Made by a program: the position numbers and the translations under genes. Under the pieces are notes generated by a model. It had not been told where the DNA came from, made no database searches, and was given only the letters and a program-made list of their open reading frames with translations. From positions 18,203 to 82,202 of the forward strand of contig PLRS01000154.1 of assembly GCA_003164035.1 (NCBI GenBank): 64,000 nt of DNA, read 5' to 3'. Of the stretch, positions 1 to 7,695 are shown piece by piece. Origin of the DNA: Bryobacterales bacterium (GTDB taxonomy: Bacteria; Acidobacteriota; Terriglobia; Bryobacterales; Bryobacteraceae). Within the stretch, counting starts at the first letter, position 1. Every line of letters begins with the position of its first letter.

Positions 1-1086
1 ATTGCTCGCACGCGGTGGTCCGAAGCGCCGGAAGCCATCGCCGGTTCGGAACGCGCCGCCGACGCGGTGGCGCCGTGGACTACCGGCGGCATTCGCCTGG
101 TTTTCGTCAACGGCAGACTCACCGGCCCCGTTCCCGCCCTGCCCCAAGGCCTCGAAGCCGGCCTGCTCACCGAGCGCTCCGAGTTGAACCTCATCGTGCC
201 GAAGACCGCATTTGTGGCGCTCAATACGGCTTTTTTGGGCGAGGTTGCCTGGGTGAAGGCCGCCCGTGGCGCCGTGGTGGAGACGCCCATCCATCTGGTC
301 TACATCACCACCGCGGACGCTTACGTAGCGCCCCGCGTGCTGATCCAGGCGGGCGCGGACGCTCACCTCACCGTGGTCGAAAGCTTTGTCGGCACGGGCG
401 CTTACTTCACCAACGCGGTGACCGAAATCGCGGCCGGCCAGGGCGCGGTGGTGGATCACTATAAAGTGCAGTGCGAATCGCTGGATGCGTATCATATAGC
501 CGCGCTGGGGGCCAGGCTCGGCCAGAGCGCGAATTTCCGCACCCACTCCATTTCGCTCGGCGGCAAGCTGGTGCGCAACGATATTGGCGCGGTGCTTTCC
601 GAAGGCACCGAAGCTACCCTCAACGGCCTCTATATCGTCAACGGCTCGCAACACGTCGATAACCACACCACCATCGACCACGCCAAGCCGCACGGCACCA
701 GCCACGAGCTTTATAAGGGCATACTGGACGGCGAGTCGGGCGCGGTCTTCAACGGCAAGATTATCGTCCGCCAGGATGCGCAAAAAACCGATTCCAAACA
801 GACCAACAAGAACCTGGTGCTGAGCGACAACTCCGTAGTGAATACTAAACCCGAATTGCAGATTTGGGCCGACGACGTTCGCTGCACCCACGGCGCCACG
901 ATCGGCCAGTTGGACGCCGAAGCTTTGTTTTACCTGCAATCCCGCGGCATCGGCCGGAAGGAGGCGCGCAGCCTGTTAACCTACGCCTTCGCCGAGGACA
1001 TCGTCGACCGGATCAAGGTCGAGAGCCTGCGGGACTCGCTCGAAAAAGTCCTCTTCGAGAAATTCCATGAGCACGCTGACCAGTGA
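1..1086 (+). CDS. sufD: Fe-S cluster assembly protein SufD (5' end missing)
   Basis: The reading frame is open from the first base of the window, so the gene starts upstream; 361 residues are visible, against about 420-440 for a full SufD. SufD forms the SufBCD scaffold complex with SufB and the ATPase SufC in the cytoplasm and helps load Fe-S clusters. Family features seen are the beta-helix core with many short hydrophobic strands and the typical C-terminal block with DDVRCTHGATIGQLD followed by LFYLQSRGI and an ARSLLTYAFAEDI helix. The last 20 bases overlap the start of sufS. sufB and sufC are expected to the left but cannot be seen. SufB is a paralogue, but the C-terminal block and position before sufS fit SufD better. 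Confidence 0.93.
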   Translation: MARTRWSEAPEAIAGSERAADAVAPWTTGGIRLVFVNGRLTGPVPALPQGLEAGLLTERSELNLIVPKTAFVALNTAFLGEVAWVKAARGAVVETPIHLVYITTADAYVAPRVLIQAGADAHLTVVESFVGTGAYFTNAVTEIAAGQGAVVDHYKVQCESLDAYHIAALGARLGQSANFRTHSISLGGKLVRNDIGAVLSEGTEATLNGLYIVNGSQHVDNHTTIDHAKPHGTSHELYKGILDGESGAVFNGKIIVRQDAQKTDSKQTNKNLVLSDNSVVNTKPELQIWADDVRCTHGATIGQLDAEALFYLQSRGIGRKEARSLLTYAFAEDIVDRIKVESLRDSLEKVLFEKFHEHADQ

Positions 1087-2314
1087 AATCTTGACCAATT
1101 TCGACGTGGAAAAGCTCCGGGAAGATTTCCCGGTGCTCAAACAGCAGATCCACGGCAAACCGCTGGTGTACCTGGATAGCGCCGCCACGGCGCAAAAACC
1201 GTACGCGGTGATCGACGCCATCCGCCGCTTCCATGAAGTGGATTGCGCCAATATCCATCGCGGCGTCCACGAGCTCAGCCAGCGCTCCACCGCGGCCTAT
1301 GAGCAAACCCGCACCCGCGCCCGCCAGTTCCTGAACGCCGCCTCCGATGCCGAGATCGTTTTCGTGCGCGGCACCACCGAGGGCGTCAACCTGGTGGCGT
1401 CGAGCTGGGGCCATCGCCACCTGAAGGCCGGCGACGAAATCGTCATCTCGGCCATGGAGCACCACTCCAACATCGTCCCCTGGCAAATGCTGTGCGAGGC
1501 CCGGGACGCCCGGCTGCGCGTGATCCCCATGAACGATCGCGGCGAGCTGATTCTGGAGGAGTACGAGAAGCTGCTCAACCCGCGCACCAGGATGGTAGCG
1601 GTGGCGCATATTTCGAACGCGCTGGGCACGGTGAACCCGGTGGCGGAAATGATCGCCATGGCGCATCGCGCCGGCGCCCTGGCGCTGATCGACGGCGCCC
1701 AGGCGGCGCCGCATCTGCAGGTGGACGTGCGCGCGCTGGACGCCGATTTCTACGCTTTTTCCGGCCACAAGACGTTGGGACCGACCGGGATCGGCATCCT
1801 CTACGGCAAACAGGCGCTGCTCGAGAACATGCCGCCCTACCAGGGCGGCGGCGACATGATCCGCACGGTTACATTCGAGAAAACCACCTACGCCGATCTG
1901 CCCTACAAGTTCGAAGCGGGCACGCCCAATATCGCCGGCGGCATCGGCCTGGGCGCGGCTCTCGAATACATCGGCGGCATCGGTATCGAACGCATCGCCG
2001 CCTGGGAGCACGAACTGCTGCGCTACGGCACCGAGCAACTGGAGCGCATCCCCGGCCTGCGGATCATCGGCACGGCCAGGGAAAAAGCCGCCGTGATTTC
2101 TTTCGTGATCGAGGGCATTCACCCGCACGACATCGGCACGGTGCTCGACCTGGAGGGCATCGCCGTGCGCACCGGCCATCACTGCGCCCAACCCGTGATG
2201 GATCGCTTCCACGTCCCGGCCACCACGCGCGCCTCGCTGGCGTTTTACAACACGTTTGCCGAGATCGACAAGCTGGTTGCTGGCATCTATAAGGTGAAGG
2301 AGGTATTCGCCTGA
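1067..2314 (+). CDS. sufS: Cysteine desulfurase SufS (group II)
   Basis: A PLP-dependent enzyme that takes sulfur from L-cysteine as a persulfide and passes it to SufU for Fe-S cluster assembly. It has 415 residues, normal for SufS. The PLP-binding lysine is K235 in SGHKTLGPTGIG, and the catalytic cysteine is C373 in RTGHHCAQP, the motif of the SufS/CsdA group rather than IscS. The N-terminus contains the usual YLDSAATAQKP. The ATG at 1067 lies inside the end of sufD, which implies translational coupling. The stop codon shares its last base with the start of sufU. Confidence 0.96.
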   Translation: MSTLTSEILTNFDVEKLREDFPVLKQQIHGKPLVYLDSAATAQKPYAVIDAIRRFHEVDCANIHRGVHELSQRSTAAYEQTRTRARQFLNAASDAEIVFVRGTTEGVNLVASSWGHRHLKAGDEIVISAMEHHSNIVPWQMLCEARDARLRVIPMNDRGELILEEYEKLLNPRTRMVAVAHISNALGTVNPVAEMIAMAHRAGALALIDGAQAAPHLQVDVRALDADFYAFSGHKTLGPTGIGILYGKQALLENMPPYQGGGDMIRTVTFEKTTYADLPYKFEAGTPNIAGGIGLGAALEYIGGIGIERIAAWEHELLRYGTEQLERIPGLRIIGTAREKAAVISFVIEGIHPHDIGTVLDLEGIAVRTGHHCAQPVMDRFHVPATTRASLAFYNTFAEIDKLVAGIYKVKEVFA

Positions 2315-2751
2315 TGGTACACGAACTCTATCAGGAAACCATCCTGGACCACAGCAAGCGCCCGCGCAATTGCCACGCCATGGCGGATGCGGACCGGAAG
2401 GCGGAGGGCTACAACCCGCTTTGCGGCGACAAGTTGAAGCTCTACGTCAAGATGGAGGGCGACATCGTCCGGGACGCCAGCTTCGAAGGTTCGGGCTGCG
2501 CCATTTCAACTGCCTCCGCTTCCTTGATGACCGAAAGCCTGAAAGGCAAAACCCGCACCGAGGCTCTGGCCTTGCTCGAAAAATTTCACGACCTGCTCAC
2601 CAGCGACGCCGAGGTCGGCGACGGGCTGGGCAAACTGGTGGTGTTCTGCGGCGTGCGCGACTATCCCGCGCGCGTCAAGTGCGCCACCCTGGCTTGGCAC
2701 ACCCTCAAGTCGGCGCTGAACGGGGCCGATCAACCGGTCTCCACCGAATGA
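2314..2751 (+). CDS. sufU: SufU sulfur-transfer protein (NifU-like)
   Basis: A small zinc protein of 145 residues that accepts sulfur from SufS by zinc-ligand swapping. The three family cysteines are present: C37 followed by D39 (NPLCGD), C62 (GSGCAIS) and C123 (VKCATLAWHTL). The insertion between the second and third cysteines and the GVRDYPARVKC block separate it from IscU. The start overlaps the sufS stop by one base and the stop overlaps the next start (ATGA). Its presence directly after sufS indicates a Gram-positive-type SufS-SufU pair rather than SufE. Confidence 0.94.
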   Translation: MVHELYQETILDHSKRPRNCHAMADADRKAEGYNPLCGDKLKLYVKMEGDIVRDASFEGSGCAISTASASLMTESLKGKTRTEALALLEKFHDLLTSDAEVGDGLGKLVVFCGVRDYPARVKCATLAWHTLKSALNGADQPVSTE

Positions 2752-3092
2752 CGCTCGAATCCCAGATCGTGGCCGCGCTGAAGCGGGTCTACGACCCGGA
2801 AATGCCGGTCAACGTGTACGACTTGGGTCTGATTTACGGCATCCAAACCGATGCGGACGGGCGCGTCGCCATTCGCATGACGCTGACCGCGCCCAACTGC
2901 CCGGTGGCCGGCTCGCTGCCGGCCGAAGTGGAACGCGCCGCCCGCGCGGTGCCGGGTGTTGCCGACGTCAAAGTCGAGCTGGCGTTCGATCCCCCCTGGT
3001 CTAAGAACAGTATGTCGGAAGCCGCCAAGCTGGCGCTGGGAATCGAGGACATCATTCCGGTCGGCAGGCTGGGTTCGGTGAGAAGGCCATGA
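2748..3092 (+). CDS. sufT: SufT-like MIP18/DUF59 Fe-S maturation factor
   Basis: The product is 114 residues and almost entirely one MIP18 (DUF59) domain: an N-terminal helix, then VYDPEMPVNVYDLGLIYG, then the TLTAPNCPVAGSLP stretch with the conserved cysteine, and VELAFDPPWSKNSMSE at the end. Proteins of this family in suf operons (SufT) help deliver Fe-S clusters to client proteins. The start ATG overlaps the sufU stop (ATGA), and its own stop overlaps the start of the Rrf2 gene in the same way. A PaaD-like role is possible in principle but the suf context argues for SufT. Function is inferred from family and position. Confidence 0.88.
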   Translation: MTLESQIVAALKRVYDPEMPVNVYDLGLIYGIQTDADGRVAIRMTLTAPNCPVAGSLPAEVERAARAVPGVADVKVELAFDPPWSKNSMSEAAKLALGIEDIIPVGRLGSVRRP

Positions 3093-3565
3093 AGCTCAGC
3101 GCGCACGAAGAATACGGTGTACGCTGCCTGGTGCGGCTGGCCTATGCGGGTTTCGAAGGCCAGGGTCTGACCATCCCCGAAATCAGCCTGGCCGAAGGCG
3201 TCTCCAGCGCCTATGCGGCGAAAATCCTACGCGTGCTGCGCAAGGGCGGTTTTGTGAAAGCCGCGCGCGGCAAGGACGGCGGCTACACGCTGGCCCGGCC
3301 CGCCGCCGAGATTCGTCTCGGCCATGTCATGGAAGCTCTGGGCGGGCGCTTGTTTGAAACTAATTTCTGCGACAGCCACGCCGGCCAGGCGGCCATCTGT
3401 ACCCGCTCGGTGGATTGTTCCGTACGTTCGCTGTGGCGCGCCGTGCAGGTCTCCGTGGACCAGGTGCTGGATAAAATTACGCTGAGCGATCTATTGCAAA
3501 ATGAACAGGATATGAATTCCTGGGTCAAGACGATTCCGGGCCCCGTCACGATCCGGCTGAACTAG
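3089..3565 (+). CDS. Rrf2-family Fe-S-sensing transcription regulator
   Basis: A 158-residue Rrf2/IscR-type repressor. The N-terminal winged helix (about residues 1-80) includes MKLSAHEEYGVRCLVRLA and the wing GKDGGYTLARP. Three cysteines that could hold a cluster are C94, C104 and C110 (spacing C-x9-C-x5-C; IscR has C-x5-C-x5-C). It is the last gene of the suf operon, starting inside the sufT stop codon, so it is made together with the Suf machinery and probably reports cluster supply back to the operon promoter. Whether it is an IscR or another Rrf2 branch cannot be decided here. Confidence 0.87.
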   Translation: MKLSAHEEYGVRCLVRLAYAGFEGQGLTIPEISLAEGVSSAYAAKILRVLRKGGFVKAARGKDGGYTLARPAAEIRLGHVMEALGGRLFETNFCDSHAGQAAICTRSVDCSVRSLWRAVQVSVDQVLDKITLSDLLQNEQDMNSWVKTIPGPVTIRLN

Positions 3566-3629
3566 GAATCCCGCAGCCGCATGGTAAGCTGGTAAAGTTG
3601 GACCATTATTTCATATTGGGGTTCTTTAT

Positions 3630-4409
3630 CTGAATCACCGCGCACTCATACTCGCCGTTTTGATGGCCGCCGCCGCGCTTGCCGACGTGCCCGAGCCTTC
3701 TCCGGACGCGATTCTCCACAACTACTCGGCCGCGCTGGGGAACCAGGCCCGCACCGGTCAGCGCATGGAAGTAAGCATTTACGGCTCGCTGCCGAATCTC
3801 AAGAAAAGCGGCCGTCTGCGGGCCCGGCGCCACATCTCCAGGCTGGGCCGGATCACCTACCAGGTTTTGGGATTCGAGGGCGACAACACGGTGAAGAAGG
3901 AAGTCATCGCCCGGTATCTGGCGGCCGAAATGGATGCCGCTCAGGCCCCCCGGAAAGACGATACCCGTCCGCGCCCGTCGGTGGCCGTCACGCCCGATAA
4001 CTACCGGTTTCAATACAAAGGGCGCGCCCAGCGCGATGGCCGCGATACGTTCCTGTTTCAGGTGGCGCCGAAACGGCAGCGGTCGCTCTCCGGCAGCACC
4101 GTCGATTTCTTCCGCCGCCTGGTCGGCCTCCCAACCGCGCCGGCCGCCGCCGGCTTGTTCAAGGGCCAGATCTGGATCGACTGCGCAACCTGGCTGCCGG
4201 TGGAGGAATCCGGCACTCTGGCCAGCGTGGCCTCGATCTGGGTCAAACGCATCGACTTTGTTCGCAAATACGAAATCCGCGACGGGCGCTCGCTTCCCCT
4301 GCGCCTGGAGAGCGTGGCGGATACCCGCGTGGTGGGCCGCGCCGAGCTGACCATCGATTACAGCAACGTCACCCTGGACGATAGCGACGCGGACATGGAG
4401 TTTGAATGA
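3630..4409 (+). CDS. Secreted protein of unknown function, LolA-like in outline
   Basis: About 259 residues if started at the CTG at 3630, which gives a proper signal peptide (positively charged NHR, then a hydrophobic run ending ALA before DVPEP). The first standard start is TTG at 3660, with ATG at 3663, but these cut the signal peptide short. An in-frame stop at 3585 limits the choice. The mature part is beta-rich with alternating strands and a WIDCATWLPVEESGTL segment typical of proteins with the lipoprotein-carrier (LolA/LolB) fold, but no signature proves it. The stop overlaps the hpnJ start (ATGA), so it is co-translated with a hopanoid gene. A role in periplasmic lipid handling is inference only. 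Confidence 0.62.
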   Translation: MNHRALILAVLMAAAALADVPEPSPDAILHNYSAALGNQARTGQRMEVSIYGSLPNLKKSGRLRARRHISRLGRITYQVLGFEGDNTVKKEVIARYLAAEMDAAQAPRKDDTRPRPSVAVTPDNYRFQYKGRAQRDGRDTFLFQVAPKRQRSLSGSTVDFFRRLVGLPTAPAAAGLFKGQIWIDCATWLPVEESGTLASVASIWVKRIDFVRKYEIRDGRSLPLRLESVADTRVVGRAELTIDYSNVTLDDSDADMEFE

Positions 4410-5869
4410 GAACGTTATTTCTAAATCCACCATCGTTTGAAGGATTCGACGGAGGCGCCAGCTCCCGTTGGCCGGCGTCCCGCGAAATCGAATCCTACTG
4501 GTATCCGGTCTGGCTCTGCTATCCGGCCGGTATGTTGCCCGACAGCAAAGTGGTGGATGCGCCGCCGCATAAGATTTCCATTGAACAGACCGTCCAGATG
4601 GGCAAGGATTTCGAGCTTCTCGTGCTCTACACTTCGACTCCAGGATTTCACGTGGATGTCAAGATGGCCGAGATGATGAAGGATTCGAACCCCAAGCTCC
4701 AGGTGGCCTTCGTCGGCCCGCCCGTCACCATTGAGCCGGAAAAAACCCTCCTCAACAACAAAGCCATCGATTTCGTGGTGCGCCGCGAGTTCGATTACCA
4801 GATCGCCGATTACGCCAAGGGCAAGCCTCTCGACGAGATTCCCGGCGTGAGCTTCCGCAAGAACGGCGCCGTGGTGCACAACCCCGAAGCGCCCGCCATC
4901 GAGGATCTGGACGCGCTGCCGTGGGTGACCAAAGTCTACAAACGCGATCTCGACATCACCCGCTACAACGTGCCGTTCCTGCTCAACCCGTTCATTTCGT
5001 TTTACAGTTCGCGCGGCTGCCCGGCGCTGTGTACCTTCTGCCTCTGGCCGCAGACCCACTCCGGACACCGCTGGCGCCTGCGCTCGTCCGACGACATGGC
5101 CAACGAGGTTCGCTACGCGCTCGATGCGTTCCCCAACGTCAAGGAAATCTTCTTCGACGACGATACCTTCAATTACCGCAAGGACCGCACCATCGAGCTT
5201 TCGAAAAAGCTCAAGCCGCTGAACTTCACCTGGTCCTGCACCTCGCGCGTCACCACCGACTACGACACACTGAAGGCCATGAAGGAAGCCGGCTGCCGGC
5301 TGCTGATCGTGGGCTACGAATCGGGCGATCCGCAGATCCTCAAGAACATCAAAAAGGGCGCCACCGTGGATATGGCCGAGCGCTTCACCGCCAACTGCAA
5401 GAAGCTGGGCCTTGCGGTGCATGGCGATTTCATCATCGGCCTGCCCGGGGAAACCCGCGAGAGCATCCGCAAAACCATCGATTTCGCCAAGCGGCTGGAC
5501 ACCCACACCATTCAGGTTTCCATCGCCCATCCCTATCCCGGCACGGAATTCTACGAATACGTCAAGCGCAACAACCTCATCACCATCGATTCGATGACCG
5601 ACGACGTCGGCCATCAGCTTCCCAATATCGTCTATCCCGGGCTGGACCGCGCCGAGCTGGTCGACTGGGTGGAACGCTTCTACGGCGAGTACTTCTTCCG
5701 CCCGCGCGTGATCTGGCGCATCGTCCGCAAGGCCATTTTCAATAACGACGAGCGGCGGCGGCTGACCAAGGAAGCCCGCGAGTACATGGCCCTGCGCTCC
5801 AAACGCAAGAAATTCGTCGCCGACAATACCGCCAAACCCGCGCCCGCCGCGGCCAGCTCCGGCGACTAA
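4406..5869 (+). CDS. hpnJ: Hopanoid biosynthesis B12-binding radical SAM protein HpnJ
   Basis: A 487-residue radical SAM enzyme. The N-terminus MRTLFLNPPSFEGFDGGA is characteristic of HpnJ. A cobalamin-binding-like Rossmann domain covers about residues 1-150; the radical SAM core follows with cluster ligands C205, C209 and C212 (RGCPALCTFC). Later blocks include FFDDDTFNY, GYESGD and DFIIGLPGET. HpnJ converts the amino-sugar head group attached to bacteriohopanetetrol into the cyclitol ether by ring contraction. It starts inside the preceding stop codon, and hpnI, the glycosyltransferase acting two steps earlier, is the next plus-strand gene. The C-terminal tail is Ala/Pro rich and poorly conserved. 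Confidence 0.9.
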   Translation: MRTLFLNPPSFEGFDGGASSRWPASREIESYWYPVWLCYPAGMLPDSKVVDAPPHKISIEQTVQMGKDFELLVLYTSTPGFHVDVKMAEMMKDSNPKLQVAFVGPPVTIEPEKTLLNNKAIDFVVRREFDYQIADYAKGKPLDEIPGVSFRKNGAVVHNPEAPAIEDLDALPWVTKVYKRDLDITRYNVPFLLNPFISFYSSRGCPALCTFCLWPQTHSGHRWRLRSSDDMANEVRYALDAFPNVKEIFFDDDTFNYRKDRTIELSKKLKPLNFTWSCTSRVTTDYDTLKAMKEAGCRLLIVGYESGDPQILKNIKKGATVDMAERFTANCKKLGLAVHGDFIIGLPGETRESIRKTIDFAKRLDTHTIQVSIAHPYPGTEFYEYVKRNNLITIDSMTDDVGHQLPNIVYPGLDRAELVDWVERFYGEYFFRPRVIWRIVRKAIFNNDERRRLTKEAREYMALRSKRKKFVADNTAKPAPAAASSGD

Positions 5870-5870
5870 G

Positions 5871-5895
5871 GTAGGACAGGCCTCCTGGCCTGTCC
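5871..5895. repeat. Palindromic repeat family D, copy 1
   Basis: A perfect 9-bp stem (GGACAGGCC / GGCCTGTCC) around a TCCT loop, directly after hpnJ. A related copy in opposite orientation is at 46348-46371. Confidence 0.75.
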
Positions 5896-5988
5896 AAGGC
5901 GTCCCGATGCCGTCAAGTTTTTCGGATTCTGTGGCCTTCTCGCTATATTACAGCCCGTCAGATTCCTTTCCCGCCGCGACAGTTTCTT

Positions 5989-6033
5989 GTGGAGCGGACT
6001 CTCAGTCTGCCACGCCGGGACTCCTCCCGGCGC
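5989..6033 (+). repeat. REP family B, copy 1 (RAYT-linked type)
   Basis: A 45-bp unit with GTGGAGCGGACTCTCAGTC followed by TGCCAC and the hairpin GCCGGGA-CTCC-TCCCGGC. It matches the units flanking the RAYT gene at 22932-23492 except for loop bases. It lies between hpnJ and hpnI. The rest of this 330-base gap (5870-6199) holds family D and E palindromes and no convincing gene. Confidence 0.85.
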
Positions 6034-6113
6034 TTGCCTCACATAAGGCACCGGGCTTCCCCGGCAGCGCGCCGGCAACCCGGGAATTTGGCTGCGGCTA
6101 TGCTGCTCCGTGC

Positions 6114-6141
6114 GGCAGACCATCGTTTTCCGTGGTCTGCC
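6114..6141. repeat. Palindromic repeat family E, copy 1
   Basis: An inverted repeat GGCAGACCA...TGGTCTGCC. A similar sequence (GACAGACCATCG...) occurs as an inverted pair at 35515-35603. Confidence 0.65.
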
Positions 6142-6199
6142 CTATACCAGACGCTCCACTCCATCAAGAAACACCCCGAATCGGCATGCTGGTCTCTCC

Positions 6200-7300
6200 G
6201 TGATCTGGCTGGCCCTGCCGGCGCTGGCCGCGGCAGCCTACTACGCGCTGGCGGTGGTCGCCGCGGCGCGCTGGCCCCGATCCTCACCTTCCGCCCCCGC
6301 GCCCTCGCCGCCCGTCTCCATTCTCAAACCCGTGCGCGGCCGCGACCCCCGCTTTTGGGAAGCCATTCGTTCCCACGCCGAGCAACCGTATCCGGAATTC
6401 GAAATTCTGTTCGGGGTGGCCGATGCCGCCGATCCCGCCCTCGTTGATATCCGCCGCCTGGAACGCGAATACCCTGCCCTGCCGATCCGCACGCATGTCG
6501 TCTCCACTACCGCGCCCAATGCCAAGGCGGGCGTGCTGGCCGAACTCGCACGCCAGGCCCGTCACCCCGTGCTACTGGTGAACGACAGCGACATTCGCGT
6601 TCCGCCCGGTTATCTGGCCGCCGTCGTCGGGCCGCTCGCCGATCCCGAAGTCGGCCTGGTGACGTGCCTCTACCGCGCCGCCGCCGAATCCTGGCCGGCG
6701 CGCGCCGAGGCCCTCGGCATCGCCACCGAATTCGCTCCCAGCGTGCTCGTGGCTCGTTTGTTGGGTGTGGCCGAATTCGCTCTCGGTTCCACCATGGTTT
6801 TCCGCTCCTCCACCCTGGCCGAAATCGGCGGTTTCGAGGCTATTTTCGATTACCTGGCCGACGATTACCAGTTAGGCAGCCGCATCCACCAGCGCGGCTA
6901 CCATATCCGCTTCGCCCAGGTGGTAGTAGAAACCAACCTGGGCGCCGGAGGATGGGCCGACGTCTGGCGCCACCAGTTGCGATGGTCGCGCACCATCCGC
7001 GTTTCCCGCCCGTCCGGCTATTTCGGATACGTCGTCACCCACGCCACCTTTTGGGCCGCCGTCGCGCTCGCCGCCGGCTACTGGCCCATCGCGCTGGTGG
7101 CGCTGGCCCTCCGCCTGTGGGCCGGCATCTGGATCGGCGCCGGCATCCTAGGCGACCCCAAAACCGCGCGCGATTTCTGGCTCATCCCCTTCCGCGATCT
7201 GTTCGGTTTCGCCGTCTGGCTGGCGGGCCTCTTCGGCGATACCGTGGACTGGCGAGGCCAGAAGCTGCGGCTATCGCGTAGTGGAATAATAAGGTCCTAA
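6200..7300 (+). CDS. hpnI: Hopanoid biosynthesis glycosyltransferase HpnI (GT21-like)
   Basis: A 366-residue membrane glycosyltransferase related to ceramide glucosyltransferases. A first membrane segment is followed by PPVSILKPVRG, a DSD metal site in LLVNDSDIRVPP, DDYQLG and the QLRWSR acceptor motif, then two or three C-terminal membrane segments. HpnI transfers N-acetylglucosamine to bacteriohopanetetrol; HpnK then deacetylates it and HpnJ contracts the ring. I chose the GTG at 6200, just before the first membrane segment, because the in-frame sequence upstream is made of palindromic repeats. No clear ribosome site is visible. hpnK is not found in the window. Confidence 0.86.
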   Translation: MIWLALPALAAAAYYALAVVAAARWPRSSPSAPAPSPPVSILKPVRGRDPRFWEAIRSHAEQPYPEFEILFGVADAADPALVDIRRLEREYPALPIRTHVVSTTAPNAKAGVLAELARQARHPVLLVNDSDIRVPPGYLAAVVGPLADPEVGLVTCLYRAAAESWPARAEALGIATEFAPSVLVARLLGVAEFALGSTMVFRSSTLAEIGGFEAIFDYLADDYQLGSRIHQRGYHIRFAQVVVETNLGAGGWADVWRHQLRWSRTIRVSRPSGYFGYVVTHATFWAAVALAAGYWPIALVALALRLWAGIWIGAGILGDPKTARDFWLIPFRDLFGFAVWLAGLFGDTVDWRGQKLRLSRSGIIRS

Positions 7301-7356
7301 TCGGGCCAACGAAGAGCTTAGCACCCGATTGCGGAATTACGGCCACGTATAAAGAA

Positions 7357-7422
7357 AACCGCTCCCTGGCGGTCGCGGCTCGGTTTCGCGCGTTACCGAG
7401 CCGCGACCGCCAGGGAGCGGTT
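7357..7422. repeat. Palindromic repeat family A, copy 1
   Basis: A perfect inverted repeat with 28-bp arms (7357-7384 and 7395-7422) around a 10-base loop. The arm begins AACCGCTCCCTGGCGGTC. It is one of at least seven related units in the window. The surrounding 395-base gap (7301-7695) contains nothing else except the terminator near its right end. Confidence 0.92.
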
Positions 7423-7644
7423 GCCCGGAAATACGTTAGCGAACTTATGAAGTCGTGTACTTAGTTAGCGACCGCTTGCCGGCATAATACGAGTGGCGTA
7501 ATATGAGAAGCGTATGATCCGTTCCTGCCGGGACAAGAAATCAAAACGCCTTCAGCCGCTTCATCTGACCGATGCGGGATTGACTGGCAGCGGCGCATTA
7601 CGGGCGACACATCTCTGTCCCCGCTGTCCCGCATCAATTGTGGG

Positions 7645-7685
7645 GCGGGCAATTCTGCCCGCAGCCGCCTTTTAGGCGGCTTTTT
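7645..7685 (+). terminator. Tandem hairpins with T-run, rho-independent terminator
   Basis: Two adjacent hairpins: GCGGGCA-ATTC-TGCCCGC, then AGCCGCC-TTTTA-GGCGGCT followed by five T on the plus strand. This would stop plus-strand transcription from hpnI. On the minus strand there is no T-run, so it is a weaker stop for the glutamine synthetase gene that ends 10 bases to the right. Confidence 0.7.
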
Positions 7686-7695
7686 CGGAGTCTAA

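Noticed and set aside
1013..2212. 399-codon minus-strand frame
   Set aside because: Antisense shadow of sufS with biased composition; sufS has clear catalytic motifs.
7461..7652. 63-codon minus-strand frame between hpnI and glnII
   Set aside because: Composition is not protein-like; the region holds a palindrome and a terminator.
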